From: Musa acuminata AAA Group
Taxonomy: Eukaryota; Streptophyta; Magnoliopsida; Zingiberales; Musaceae
Assembly: GCF_036884655.1 (NCBI RefSeq)
Contig: NC_088345.1
Location: forward strand, 17,851,001 to 17,915,000
Reading direction: 5' to 3'
Length of the DNA stretch: 64,000 nucleotides
This document shows, piece after piece, positions 8,238-20,071 of this stretch. The notes under the pieces were generated by a model. It saw nothing but the letters and a program-made list of their open reading frames with translations, ran no database searches and had not been told where the DNA came from. How positions within the stretch are numbered: position 1 is the stretch's first letter; each line of letters opens with the position of its first letter. The position numbers and the translations under genes are program-made.

Positions 8238-10562
8238 TGTTAGGATCGAGAGCACTAAGAGGGGGGGGGGGTGAATTAGTGCAGCGGAAATCTTATAATA
8301 AATTAAAAACCAAAAGCTGCGTTCGTTCAAAAACTATTATGATGCAAAAGCAAATTCTCAGTTTGTATCTAAGTGCAGTTTGCGTCTAAGCGCAGATTGC
8401 GTCTAAGCGCAGTTTTGCGTCTAAGCGCAGATTGCGTCTAAGCGCAGTTTTGCGTCTAAGCGCAGTTTTGCGTCTAAACTCAGATTTACGTCTAAATGCA
8501 GATTTACGTCTAAACGCAGATTTACGTCTTAACGCAGTTTTACGTCTAAACGTAGTTTTACGTCTAAACGCAGATTTACGTCTAAACGCAGTTTTACGTC
8601 TAAACGCAGTTTTACGTCTAAACGCAGATTTACGTCTAAACGCAGTTAGACGCAGATTTACGTCTAAACTTTGAAACTCGTTTGTATACTCGCAGAAGGC
8701 AGTATGCAGTTCAAACCAAGACGTAAACGTGAACTGAAATCTGATGATTGAGCGAAGAAAGCCGATTTACGTCTGAATGCAGTTTTACGTCTAAATGTTG
8801 AAACTCGTTCGTAAAATCGTAGAGGACAGATTGCAGTTATCAATAGGATTAAAATGTAAGCGTAAACTGCAAGGAAGCTCGTTCGTAAAAACACGGAAAA
8901 CAGTTCTGCAGAATCAAACGTAAACGTAAACTGTAATGTATGAAAATACGAGTTTACGTCTGAATGCAGATTTGGAAGAACAGCACTTAGAACTTGTTCG
9001 TGAAAGCGCAGAGAGCAGTAGTGATGAGGGAGGTTTGCAGTAATGATAAAGTGCTCGAAAATAAACGCAAACCAGAGATTTAGAGTGGTTCGGTCAGCCT
9101 TGACCTACTCCACTTTTGGCTTCCTCCACCGATGAGGTTGCCGACGTCAACTAGGTGCCTTCCTTCAATGGGCGAAGGCCAAACTTCCCTCTTACAGTTT
9201 CTCTCCTTTTGACAGGCTTAGGAGACAACCTTTATAGACCTTTCTCTCCTCACTTTACAATTGAAAACTTGAAGAACAGAAGGAGGAGACTTAAAGGCTT
9301 TACAACACTTTTGAGCTCTTTAGAATCACAGAAAAGATCACAATTTCGGTATGGGTCTGTATCTTTTCAGTGCTGAATGGGTGGGGTATTTATAGGCCCC
9401 AACCCAATTCAAAATTCGAGCTCAAAACGATCAAATCGATCAAATCCCAGAATTTCTGGGATCAGGCGGTTGCACCTCTCGACTGGAGAGGTGGCACCGC
9501 CTGGCAGAGCTCGAAGACTGAGCTCTGCCGATTGCTTCTCTCTGCCAGAGCTCGAAGACTGAGCTCGATGGTTGCATCACCTGGCAGAGCTCGAAGACTG
9601 AGCTTGGTGGTTGCATCACCTGGCAGAGCTCGAAATCTGAGCTCGGTGGTTGCATCACTTGGCAGAGCTCCAAACTGAGCTCAAGCTGATGCACCATTCT
9701 GCCAGAGCTCGAAGACTGAGCTTGGTGAATGCATCACCTGGCAAAGCTCGAGACTGAGCTCAGGCTGATGCACCACTCTGCCAGAGCTCGAAGACTGAGC
9801 TTGGTGGTTGCATCGCCTGGCAGAGCTCGGAACTTGAGCTCTGGCGGTGCAACCTCTTGGCTGGGGCGGTTGCACCTCCCAGCCGTGCAGCCCTGGCGGT
9901 TGCACCTCCTGGCTGGGGCGGTTGCACCTCCCAGCCCCACAGCCCAGGCGGTTGCACCTCCTGGCTGGGGCGGTTGCACCTCTCAACCCCACAGCCCAGG
10001 CGGTTGCACCTCCTGGCTGGGGCGGTTGCACCTCCTGGTGCAATCAGGGTCCGAATGGTTCACTCCATTCGACCCACTTTGAATCTTTTCAGGGGCCCAA
10101 TTGCCCCAAGATTAAGCTAATGGGATCACCTCCCATTTTCATGCTTAATCATCGTGCTAACTACGATTATCTCTAAGACAACTTCTGCAGCTTGCTCCGA
10201 TGCGTCAATCGCTTCTTCCGGCGAGTTTCCGGCCAACTTCCGTCGATCAACCGATAACCCTCGGTGATCCTTCTGCGGACATCCGGCATACTCCTGGACT
10301 TTGCGACGATCCACTTGGCGAGTTCCGACGAGCTTCGCTTGGCAAGCTTCTGGACTTCTCGGATCTGTTCTCTCTGAACCTCCGACGACCGTCCGAACTT
10401 CCGTCGAACTCTCGAACTCCCAACGTGATCATGATCTTGACTCCGGCGCAACTCCTGCTGCTTGTCTTACTCTCATCGTAGTTAATCCTGCACACTTATC
10501 TCAACACATAGATTAGATAACAAATGACAATTGACTTCATCATCAAAATCCGAGATTCAACA
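8238..10562 (-). repeat. 5' LTR of copia A
   Basis: This 2,325-bp partner of 735-3058 is almost identical and contains the same 18-bp array (8363-8669), TATA box and GC-rich array (9489-10049). It is the promoter-bearing LTR for gag-pol transcription toward lower coordinates. Its near identity to the other LTR dates the insertion as young relative to everything around it. Confidence 0.95.
9385..9396 (-). promoter_or_regulatory. TATA box of copia A 5' LTR
   Basis: CCTATAAATACC lies on the minus strand about 1.2 kb upstream of the gag start codon and just past the GC-rich repeats. It is the probable promoter of the genomic transcript. The transcription start itself cannot be read from the sequence. 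Confidence 0.75.
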
Positions 10563-10567
10563 TGACC
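10563..10567. repeat. Target site duplication of copia A, right copy
   Basis: TGACC follows the LTR terminus GATTCAACA and matches 730-734 exactly. Removing A plus one copy restores a continuous gypsy H gag reading frame. Confidence 0.95.
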
Positions 10568-11545
10568 AACCTCAACTATCCATGCATGAGAGTGGACTTC
10601 CCTAGATGGGAAGAAAGAGACCCGATTGGTTAGATCTCGCGCGCAGAGCGATATTTTCGGTACCACAAAACCGCAGATGCATCTATGGTGAAAATTGCAG
10701 CTATACATCTTGAAGGGGATGCCATATAGTGGTTTGACTGGTTTGGACACACTTATGGAGTCCTTTCATGGCAACAATTCAAAGAAGGATTGTTGATCCG
10801 CTTCAGACCAACTGATTACGAGAATATTGATGGACAACTAGCAAAGATCCAACAAACCTCCACCATTCAGGAGTACCAAACCAGGTTTGAAAGGTTATCT
10901 AATCAAACTTGTGATTAGTCTCAAAAATAGCTATTGAGGACCTTCATTGAGGGCTTGAAGCCGGAGATCCGGGGAGTAGTTAAAGCGCGACAACCGTACA
11001 CGCTTATAGCAGCTATCTCTTTCGCACGACATCAAGAGGAGCGATTGAATCATGAAGCTTGGAGGACTAGAGTTGCTCCTCAACCAGAAATACTGAAGCC
11101 CTCAGCCCCCCCTACTATTGATCGAGTCCCTACACCAAAGAGGTTGTCAAGAGAAGAGCTTCGGGAGCAATCTGCGAAGCGGTTATGTTGGCATTGCGAC
11201 GAGCCGTGGAGTTACAAGCATTGCTGTAGAAAAGGGAGACTTCTTTTGATTGAACTAGTAGAAGAAGAGGTCATAGAGCATTCAAAAGAGAGCCTTAAAC
11301 ATAACGAAGAAGATGCGAAAGAAGAGCCACAATCGATTGACGTTACAGTACATACACTAGCTGGCTACTCAAACCCGCAAATGATGAAAGGGAGACTTCT
11401 TATGATTGAACCAATAGAAGAAGAGGTCATTAAACATTCAGAAGAGAACCTTGAACATAAAGAAGATACAGAAGAAGAGCCACAATCGACTAACGTTACA
11501 GTACATGCACTAGCCGACTACTCAAACCCGCAAACGATGAAAGTT
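10568..11545 (+). pseudogene. Gypsy H gag, capsid and zinc-knuckle part
   Basis: The frame resumes NLNYPCMRVDFPRWEERDP, which matches the gypsy gag start of the capsid region, and goes on through SWQQFKEGLLIRFRP and YQTRFERLS to TFIEGLKPEIRGVV. In-frame stops occur near 10635, 10729, 10917 and 10928. From 10934 the frame is open for 300 codons. The knuckle LCWHCDEPWSYKHCC has lost the normal final spacing (canonically CX2CX4HX4C). It is followed by an acidic 51-52-residue segment present twice in tandem (11234-11389 and 11390-11542), which separates knuckle and protease. Confidence 0.85.
11234..11542 (+). repeat. In-frame tandem duplication in gypsy H gag (156 + 153 bp)
   Basis: Two copies begin GRLLLIELVEEEVIEHS and GRLLMIEPIEEEVIKHS and end NPQMMK and NPQTMK. 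The second copy has lost one codon. Both are acidic and open, so the duplication arose while the frame was open or by chance kept phase, since both unit lengths are multiples of three. Confidence 0.9.
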
Positions 11546-11836
11546 GGAGGCCTTCTCAAACAACAATCGATCACTATTCTCATCGACACGAGCAGTACTA
11601 CTAACTTCCTAAATAGTAAGCTTGCTATTCGGATAGCATTACCTATCGAGAATCGCTACAAGTTTGATGTTAAGGTCATCGACGGACGGATTTTGAATTG
11701 TGATCGTAGGCACCCGCAGGAGAAACTATTACTGCAGGACCAAGAGAAAATTACATATTTCTTCCTTCTACCTCTTAACAATCATGAGGCCATGCTCAGA
11801 ATTAAATGGTTGATGATATTAGGTGATGTTTCCTAG
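11546..11836 (+). pseudogene. Gypsy H protease remnant
   Basis: The open frame continues VGGLLKQQSITILIDTSSTT, aligning with the chromovirus protease active site that normally reads LIDSGSTHNFL. The catalytic D-S/T-G is D-T-S here, with the glycine replaced. This should abolish activity. NCD...MILGDVS follows, close to the usual protease C-terminus MLG(V/I)xWL, and the frame stops at 11834-11836. Confidence 0.75.
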
Positions 11837-13180
11837 AATTTTATGAAACTAATTATGAAATTTTATAGTAAGGAGAAACAGGTGACATTGCACGGGAAAC
11901 ATGAGGGCGACATAACAACGATTTACACACAACAAATGAAGAAGGTTTTGCATAAAGCATGTAGCGGCTTTTTGGTATAACTTAAGCAGCAAACTAAAGG
12001 AGAGCCAACAGAATTTGAAGATCCAAATCTACTTCCTTTACTTGCTGAATTTTCAAATATATTTGACGAACCGCGTAACCTACCTCTTACCTTTCGGCAT
12101 GATCATTGTATAACAATTCTTTCAAGCAAATCTTCAGCAAATGCTTAGCCATATCAGTATCCACATCTCCAGAAGGATGAAATAGAAAATATTGTAAAAG
12201 AGATGCTCGAAAAGGAGTTATTCAGCCAAGTTGCAACCTCTACTCTTCACCGGTGCTACTTGTACACAAGAAGGACGGAACAAGGCGAATATGTGTTGAT
12301 TACCGAGCTCTCAATGGCATAACCATCAAGGACTAATTACCTTATTCTAATAGTAGATGAATCACTAGATGAAAGGGAGCACAAATCTTCACAAAGTTGG
12401 ACCTTTGATCTGGGTATCATCAAATACAAGCGTGCGACGAAGACATACCGAAAACCACCTTTTGGATACACAACAACCACTATGAATTTTTGCTTTCTTC
12501 AATTGAAGGTGGAATATCTTGGGCATATCATATCAGAGGAAGGTGTGGTAGTGGACCCCTTCAAAATTGGAGCAATGTAAAACTGGCTGACCCCGAGAAA
12601 CATAAAATTGCTACATGGCTTTCTGGGTTTAACAGGCTACTACCGTAAGTTCGTGGAAAACTATGGAAAGATCAATGCATCACTTACTTCCTTACTAGAA
12701 AAAGATGTCTTGCAATGGTTGGACAGAGCCTCCGCTTCCTTCGACAAACTTAAGGCAGGCATGATGACGACGCCGGTGCTAACACTACCAGATTTCAACC
12801 GACCCTTCATTATTGAGGCCGACGCATCTGGAGTCAGAATTGGAGCCATTCTCATGCAAGATGGTCGACCACTCGCATACACTAGCAAGACATTATCTCC
12901 CTCCCATCAAAATAAGTCAATATATGATAAGGAGATGCTTGCCATTGTGCGTGCAGCAACGAGGTGGAGACCCTACTTGATTGGTCGACGATTTCAAATT
13001 AAAACCGACTATAAAAGCCTCAAGTACTTTTTAGAGTGAAAGATATCATCCCCTGAGCAGCAAAAATGGGTAACAAAACTTATTGGATTTTATTATGAAA
13101 TAACTTACAAAAAGGGGAAAGAGAATATTCTTGCAAATGCGCTTTCGTAACTACCCGAGCAAGCTGAAGTTTCGGCCGTT
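11837..13180 (+). pseudogene. Gypsy H reverse transcriptase and RNase H remnants
   Basis: RT is badly broken. NLLPLLAEFSNIFDEP and a piece of the fingers ([15 protein letters not shown]) are present, but the palm with the catalytic YxDD is missing between about 12480 and 12510. The connection then reads VEYLGHIISEEGVVVDP (a stop at 12578), and 12608-13039 is open with LHGFLGLTGYYRKFVENYGK. RNase H shows its Asp-Glu-Asp residues in FIIEADASG, YDKEMLAIV and IKTDYKSLKYF. A stop follows at 13037, then KKGKENILANALS. Confidence 0.85.
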
Positions 13181-13702
13181 TCACTTCCGACTAGTGACTT
13201 CCTTGAGGATATTAAGATGGAATGGTAGGAAGATTCAGAGACTAGTAAGATTATAAAAAATTTGGAGGAAGCACCAAGCTCCGTGGCTCATTACAATTGG
13301 GACTCAAAAAAATTAGACTATAAGGGATGCATTGTGCTTATGATAAATTCTACTTGCATCTTCATGAGTAGATTTTGGACAAAGATATTTCATATGTAGG
13401 GTATTAAATTAAAAAGGAGTATGACATATCACCCACAAACCGATGGCCAGACAAACGTTGTAAATAGGTGCTTGGAGACAACCCAAAGCCACCTACCAAA
13501 TAAGACTACCCAAGGAGAACTCCAGAGCCAGCCAAGTGCCATTATTTATTGACGGATCATGACTCGACGATGACGACCCACTAATGAAGTGCTAATACAG
13601 TGGGCGAACATACCAATAGAAGATGCCACTTGGGAGAACTATGATGATTTGAAGATCAAATTCCTAAAATTCATGAATCGTCAGCCTCGAGGACAAGGCT
13701 GA
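13181..13702 (+). pseudogene. Gypsy H integrase tail and chromodomain
   Basis: Most of integrase is deleted. A piece near the third catalytic residue survives as MTYHPQTDGQTNVVNRCLET, where the usual Glu of xxVER is N/V-shifted. The 3' end reads LIQWANIPIEDATWENYDDL followed by KIKFLKF, a C-terminal chromodomain with the diagnostic W...P.E.ATWE pattern. Chromodomains of this type guide integrase to modified chromatin. Stops and the large deletion make the gene non-functional. Confidence 0.82.
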
Positions 13703-13705
13703 TTT

Positions 13706-13719
13706 GAAGAGGGCGGGTT
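13706..13719 (+). other. Polypurine tract of gypsy H
   Basis: GAAGAGGGCGGGTT directly precedes the 3' LTR start TGTTAGGACT. It is a fair but slightly interrupted polypurine tract. Confidence 0.65.
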
Positions 13720-14113
13720 TGTTAGGACTCTAGCTAGGAGAGTCCTAATTAAGAGGGACATTCATGTAAAATCTACCTAAGCCGACTTCTATTAAAGAGG
13801 TGAAGAGGTCGGCTAGGATTTGAAGGTTATTTCTTAGAGAAAAATTAGGAGTTGTAAAGGAATAGGATTCTTGAGTAGGAGTCTTATTAGGAGTTGGTTA
13901 GAAGTAGGAGTCTTGAGTAGGAGTCCTATTAAGAGTTAGGGTTTAGAAGCCCTATAAATAGTCATGTATTCCTCCTCTTTTACAAAGCAATAGATGAATC
14001 TTTTCTACAGCCTTTGAGCAGCAACTTGGAGGGGGGAACTCCTATAGAGTTCCAAGGAGGCCGATCCCCTAAAGAGATCAACCCCAAGTTTAGAATATGC
14101 GAGGGTTCTAACA
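13720..14113 (+). repeat. 3' LTR of gypsy H (394 bp)
   Basis: It begins TGTTAGGACT and ends GGTTCTAACA, giving perfect 6-bp terminal inverted repeats TGTTAG/CTAACA. A TATA box CCTATAAATAG lies at 13951-13961. AGGAGTC/TAGGAGTC short repeats occur at about 13850-13935. Copia gag sequence starts directly afterward, so H inserted into copia fragment I. The 5-bp duplication (ATAAC expected) cannot be confirmed because the 5' end is outside the window. Confidence 0.75.
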
Positions 14114-14402
14114 ATAACTCAATGTCAATAGTTAAGATATGTAGATCTATTAATGAGGGACCCAAAGTTAAATGGATACCTAAAAGAAAACTTCCTTTCT
14201 TGTAGATATATTTACAATCAAAAGCGAGGAGCAAAATATGGTACCTTGATAATGGATGCTTAAGGTATATGACTGGAGATCTAATACACTTCTCTAAGCT
14301 CACTAGCCAAAATGAAGAATATGTCACTTTTGGAGACAACAAGGAAAAAATTATTGGCAAAGGAACCATAGGTAACAAGTCAAGCCTCTTGATTGAAGAT
14401 GT
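14114..14402 (+). pseudogene. Copia fragment 'I': gag C-terminus, UAG, protease start
   Basis: The frame reads NSMSIVKICRSINEGPKVKW, then PFL, a UAG at 14203-14205, then ARSKIWYLDNGCLRYMTG. The protease motif is D-N-G instead of D-S-G. It continues EEYVTFGDN and [12 protein letters not shown] to IEDVV. It lines up with elements A and G across the gag/protease boundary. The left part of this element lies beyond gypsy H, and the right part is cut by LTR J. Confidence 0.88.
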
Positions 14403-15696
14403 TGTTGGGATCAAAAGCACTAAGAGGGGGGTGTGAATTAGTGCAGCATAAATCTTTCGTCGATTAAAATGACGTTCGTACGATGAAATCATTTTCGATG
14501 AAAACTATTTCAAAAAGTTCTTCAACTTACAAGTAAACGGAAGTATAGTTGACGTAAAGCAACAGAGGCAGTTTGTAGTTATGATAAGAAGCATAATGTA
14601 AATGCAAACTGAGATTTAGAGTGGTTTGGTCAATCTTGACTTACATCCACTTTTGGCTTCCTCCTCCGATGAGGTCACCGACGTCCACTAGAGGCCTTCC
14701 TTCAATAGGCGAAGGTCAACCACTCTTTTACAGCTTTACTCCTTTTGACGGGCTTAGGAGACAACCCTTATAGATTTTCACTCCTTTCTTGAATGATCAA
14801 AGCTTAGAAGAAAAGAGAGAGAAGAACTTCTAGCCTTTTACAACACTTTTAAGCTCTCAAATTCTCAGAATAAATGCAAGCTTTTGGTGACCTTTCATGT
14901 AGGAAATGGTGGGGTTTATATAGACCCCAACTGGTTTAAATTTGGAGCTCAAAAGTGTCATCTTCCAGATTTTCGGGATCCAGACAGTACCACCGTCAGA
15001 CCTAGGTGGTACTACCGCCTGACACTGCTCGGAGACTGAGCTCAAGCAGTACCACCACCTGACTTCGCTCGGAGATCGAGCTTAAGTGGTACCACCACCT
15101 GACAAGGGTGGTACCATCGCTTTCGCTTGACTTCGCTTAGAGACTGAGCTTCTGGGCGGTGCCACCGTCGGCCAAGAAAACTGGGTCCAAATGGGCTGAT
15201 CCATTCGGCCCAATTTGGGTCTGTTAAGGGCCCAATTGGCCCCAGATTAAGTTAATGGGATCACCTCCCATTGCTAACTTTATCTTCATGCTAACTACAA
15301 CATTTAAGACATTAATACTGCAACTCGTGTTCCGGTGCGTCAATCGCTTCTTTCGACGAGCTTCCGGTGAACTTCTAGCGAACATCCAACGAACCCTCGG
15401 CGATGCTCCGGCGGACATCCGGTAAACTCCTGGACTTGCGAGGATCCTCTTGGCGAGTTCCGATGAGCTTCTTTGGCAAGCTCCTAGACTTCTCAGATTT
15501 ATTCCCGTAGAACCTCTGACGACTGTTTGGACTTCCGTCAAACTCTCGAACTCCCAACATGATCTTGGTCTTGACTCTAGCGCAACACCTACTGCATGTC
15601 TTACTGCCATTGTAGTTAATCCTGCATACTTATCTCAACATATGGATTAGATAACCAAATGTTATTGACTTCATCATCAAAATTCAAGATTCAACA
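14403..15696 (-). repeat. Copia LTR 'J' (1,294 bp)
   Basis: On the plus strand it runs TGTTGGGATC to GATTCAACA, the same ends as copia A. The LTR carries a TATA box (CTATATAAACC, minus, 14912-14922) and a GGTGGTACCACC-type repeat block near 14985-15170. It is followed by a polypurine tract, so it is the 3' LTR of a minus-strand element inserted into copia fragment I. Confidence 0.88.
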
Positions 15697-15860
15697 ATCT
15701 CTCCCTTTTTTATGATGACAATCAATTGATGACGGAGTTAATATTAACTCCCCCCATCTATATGTCATACTTGAGATAAGTCATTCTTGAATTCAAAGCC
15801 TTTGAATTCAAGAGACATATTGATAAGTTAAGTTCATTTAACCTTATCAATACTCCCATC
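15697..15860 (-). mobile_element. Interior 3' end of copia J, cut by array K
   Basis: The polypurine tract (15697-15711) and about 150 bp match the 3' interior of copia A at 3059-3220. They stop at ACTCCCATC, exactly where LTR1 of array K starts. No primer-binding site separates them, so K inserted into J and is not a tandem continuation of it. Confidence 0.8.
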
Positions 15861-17623
15861 TGTTAGGATCAAGAGCACTAAGAGGGGGGGGGGATGAATT
15901 AGTGTAGCGGAAAACTTTTGACGTTTAAAACTACGTTCGTATGATGAAATCATTTCCAACGTAAAACCGTTTTCAGAAACTTAACTTGAAAGCGAGTTCG
16001 TAAATGAGTGCAGCAAAAGTAACGAGGAAGTAAAGCACATATGGAGGTTTGCAGTAAGGTAAGCAGCAAGAATAAATGCAAATCAGAGAAGATGAGAATT
16101 TATAGTGGTTCGATGAATTGTGACCTACATCCACTCCTCCGATTCCTCTTCTGTCGAGGCTACAGGCATCCACTAACGATCTTCCTTTATTAGGTGAAGA
16201 TCAACCTCCTTCTTACACCTCTCTTCTCCTTTTACCGGGTTTAGGAGACAACCCTTACAAGCACTCACTCTCCTCTCTTAAATAGAATTCTAACACTTAA
16301 GCTAGATGAGGGAAATTCTAGAGATTGCAGCAGCGTTTTCTCTCTTTTAATCTCTCTATGCTTGTGTTTTTTACCCAAGGATGGGAGGGGTATTTATAGG
16401 CTCCAAACTGGTTTGAATTTGGAGCTTAAAAATGTCATCTCCCGGATTTCCGGGATCCTGGCGGTACCACCTCCTGACTGGGGCAGTACAATCGCCTAGC
16501 AGCTTGGAGACTGAGCCTCTGGGCATTGCCACCGCCTGAATGGGGTAGTTGCACCACCTGAATGGGGCAGTTGCACCGCCTGGCATAGCTCAGATACCGA
16601 GCTCAGGCGGTTCCACCGCTTGTCAGGGGCGGTTGCACCGCCTAGTCTCACTCAGAAACTGAGCCCAGGCGATGCCACCATCTGACTGGGGTGGTTGCAC
16701 TGCCCAGCTTTCTTGGGAGACCCTCACCTGGGCGGTGCCACCGCTGACCCTAGCGGTGCCACCGCCTGGCAGGAATTCTGGTCCGAATGGGTTGATCCAT
16801 TCGACCCAATTTGGGTCTGTCAAGGGCCCAATTGCCCCCAGATTAAGTTAATGAGATCACCTCCCATTTCTAACTTAATCTACATGCTAACTATGACATT
16901 TCTTAAGAGATTTACTGCAACTTGCTCCGGTGCGTCAATCGCTTCTTCTGGCGAGCTTCCGGCGAACTTTTGTCGAACATCCGATGAACCCTCGGTGATG
17001 CTCCTACGGACTTCCGGCAAACTCTTGGACTTGCGATGATCTACTTGGCGAGTTCCGATGAGCTTCTTTGGCAAGCTCCTGGACTTCTCGGATTTGTTCC
17101 CGTAGAACCTCCGACGATCGTTCGGACTTCCGTCGAACTCTCGAACTCCCAACGTAATCATAGTCTTGACTCTAGCGTAACTCCTACTGCATGTCTTACT
17201 TTCATCGTAGTTAATCCTGCACATGTAAAATAAAACTTCGATTGAGACAATTAATCCTAAGCAATTAACCAAGTTGTCTGGCATGTCATTGGTCCCTCGA
17301 CGCTTCGTCCGATTCTTTGGCACATCGTCCTCTCCTACGGCCTATTGCCCAATCGGCTAGTTGACTCTGCAACTCCGATATCCTTGGTGCAATACACGCT
17401 CTTCTTGGCCTGATGCCCGAGTCCACGACCCAAAGCCTTCTATCGATATATCGACCGATCCACTAGCTCGACGTCTAATCTTCTGACATGTTCCTCTGAC
17501 ACAACATGATTTTTCTTGCTTTAATTGTCTCATCCTGATCGAAGTATCCTGCGTCACTCAAAACACAGATTAAAACATAAACATATATCAAGTGGTTTCA
17601 TCATCAAAATACGAGATTCAATA
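15861..17623 (-). repeat. Array K LTR1 (1,763 bp)
   Basis: Plus-strand ends are TGTTAGGATC and GATTCAATA; the last three bases are ATA where the other copies have ACA. It contains the minus-strand TATA box CCTATAAATA (16391-16400) and a GC-rich block with GGCGGTACCACC and GGCGGTTGCACC units at about 16455-16775. It is followed by a polypurine tract, so it is the 3' LTR of the unit whose interior is 17624-20929. Confidence 0.9.
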
Positions 17624-20071
17624 ATCTCCCCCTTTTTGATGATGACAACCACTTGATGATGGAGTTAACCTTAACTCTCGGAGTTTAAACAAACTCCCCC
17701 TATCAATATGCCATATTGATAGAAACTCTTGGATTCAAAAATCCAAACAATATGTCATCATAAACTTATGTATAATATGTCATGTCATCAACATACTTCT
17801 CCTCCTTTGTCATCAACAAAATGGAGAAGTACAACTATTCTTGTGTTTGTGATATAAGTTCAACTCATTGCATGAAAAACATAATATCAGGTTTTATCAT
17901 CATACAGTTTTGAAGCTAGAAAATTTAGCAAGTGTTACATCATGCTTAGAACATTCAAGCTATCAAGTTGTAGATGTGCAAGTTTTACAGCATACAAGAT
18001 AGCACATTCAAAGATATGTAAGTTGGCATATTTGCTTTTCTTGAGCTAGGCACGATAGCACATTTTTGCATTTTCTTGAGATTTCAAGCTAACAATTCTT
18101 GGTGATGTTTAAGATAGCAATTTCTTCTCTTTTGAGAAGTGAAATTTTTTGGTTTCTTCTTGAATTGTGCAATTTGCTTCTTTTGAGATAGTAACTTTTT
18201 GCTTCTCTTTATATCACAAGCTAGCAATTCTAGCAAATTTTACATCATGCAAGATAGCAAATTTTTGTGATGTTCAAGATGTCAAGTTCTTTTCCTTGTA
18301 ATATGTAAGCAAGCAAATATTTGCTTCCTTTGCAAAGTGCATATTTCTAAATTTTACAAGATGAGCTAGCGATATTTCCCCCTTTGTCAATGTCAAAAAG
18401 AAGGGAAGACCCTTTGCGTCAATTTCTAAATCATGACAAAGGTAAGTATCAATTTTATCATTATATTTTCAAATTAAAACATGCACATTTTCAAAGCCAT
18501 ACATTTCATTTTTCATGCATGATATAAATAAATCAATCATCATTATGAGCATATCATACATGATATTCAAGCATTAAAATTTTTAAGCATTTATCAATAT
18601 GTTGATCATGATATCAAACATTCATCATTTAAAGCATTCATGATACACATCATATGCAATACATCATGTCCATCATTTTCATAAGTATTGTATGTATCAT
18701 TACAAATTTATGAATATTTCATGCATTCATATCATCATATAAAGAATATCAAGAAGAATTAGTTGGGTGATCAGATAAACATTTCATGAATACAAGGAAT
18801 TGCATAAAGATCATATCATGAAAGATTTAAACATGTGAATACCAAAAGACATGATTCATATAGTAAATATCTTCTTTAAATAAAATATCAAGAAAAATCA
18901 TAGGAGTACAAAGAAGAGATCTTGTTTTAAAAGAAAATCAAGTAATAAATCCAATAACTCACAAGGAAAAATCATGATTCATTTAGAAAATCTCCTCTTA
19001 TGAAAATATCAAGTAGAATCGTAGGAGATCGATTAATGAGAAATTTTGATTCATAAAAAAATCTCATGTATCAAATGTCAAGAAATCAAAATGATGATTT
19101 ATATTAAAAATATCACAAGTTATATTCAAGAGAAAAATCATCATTCTTTTTCAACTCATTCAATTTGTCAAATCAACATTTCTTAGATATGCATGATACC
19201 ACAACATGGTTTCAAATGTTTGACATATAACATGCATAAATTCAAAATTTGAAAGGAGAAGGGAATAATTCAAAGGTACAAAGATTTCAACCATCTCATA
19301 AACAAATGTAAAACCAAGTCATGAATCTAAAATTCCATGAATCAAAATGATCATCAAAGGTAATCTCATGTTATTCCAAGAAATCAATATCATGATTTTG
19401 ATAAAACTCATTTCAAATTCAAATCATCAAAACCACTTTTATGGTTCACAAAATTCATAACATAGGTAGATTCATGATTTCATTGATAATATATTTTTCT
19501 TTTTTTTTAAGTATTTCATTTTAAGTGATTGATTTCATGTTAGCATGCTTTTTTCATTTATGTTAAATAAAAACATGCATCAACGTTTAGGATCGAAAAA
19601 TGAATTTCGTCATAAAATCATCAAGATCAATAGATTCTCAAAAATGAATTGTTAGGATCAAGAAAATCCGAAAATGAAATTTAACACTTTCATGCATTTG
19701 GACATGGTTTTGCTATAGATTTTTAAATTCAATCATGAAGATAAAACATGCTCATGATCATGGAAATTTTTGTATCCAAAACACATAATTTCCAACATGT
19801 TATTAAGGCATGTAATAGTGTAAAATCATCAAGATACACATGCATGGATTAATCCTAAGCATTATCACATATCATATAATTACCATTCCTAATGTTGCAT
19901 ACATCATTCAATATTTCAAAACATAACATGCATGAAACCTTAGCAATATACTTTTCATGATCAAATTTTTAATTTTTCAAAGATGCTAAAAAGAAAAACA
20001 TGATATAATTTTTAAAAAATAATTTTTTATTTCCTATTCCTACTATCTAAATTAAGCACTCATGAAAGACT
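17624..20071 (-). other. int1 non-coding tract: polypurine tract plus AT-rich region replacing pol
   Basis: The first 14 bases are the polypurine tract. I see no integrase, RT or RNase H in any frame in the following 2.4 kb, only AT-rich sequence with recurring phrases such as ATCATGATTCAT and AAATCTCCTCTT. The same kind of sequence follows RNase H in copia G at 63480-64000 and fills int2 and int3. It is therefore the 3' untranslated region of the parent element joined directly to gag, with pol deleted. Confidence 0.75.

Larger units (their letters stand above)
735..10562 (-). mobile_element. Ty1/copia element 'A' (SIRE/Maximus-like), nearly intact, recent
   Basis: This is a 9.8-kb element on the minus strand with two LTRs (735-3058 and 8238-10562), a Met-initiator-type primer-binding site, gag, protease-integrase-RT and a polypurine tract, flanked by TGACC duplications. 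Reading the LTRs against each other I find six substitutions (for example at 1368, 1731, 2088, 2274, 2467 and 2846) and one G-run length difference over about 2,324 bp, so insertion was recent. The two-knuckle gag, the order protease-integrase-RT-RNase H and LTR ends TGTTGAATC/CCTAACA point to the SIRE lineage. RNase H is mostly deleted and a UAG separates gag from protease, so it is probably not autonomous. Confidence 0.93.
1..14113 (+). mobile_element. Degraded Ty3/gypsy chromovirus 'H', interrupted by copia A
   Basis: The gag, protease, RNase H, integrase and chromodomain remnants lie in one order on the plus strand and end in a polypurine tract and a short 3' LTR. Copia element A (735-10562) splits the gag: the reading frame ending ...RGSSM-T at 734 resumes after the duplicated TGACC at 10568. 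The 5' LTR is not in the window. Many stop codons and large deletions in RT and integrase show that H is long dead and older than A. The short LTR, the WHCDEPW-type zinc knuckle and the chromodomain fit a chromovirus; I cannot fix the clade. Confidence 0.85.

Noticed and set aside
14403..15696. LTR J as a fifth LTR of array K
   Set aside because: No primer-binding site lies before LTR1, and J's own interior stops abruptly at 15860, so K inserted into J.
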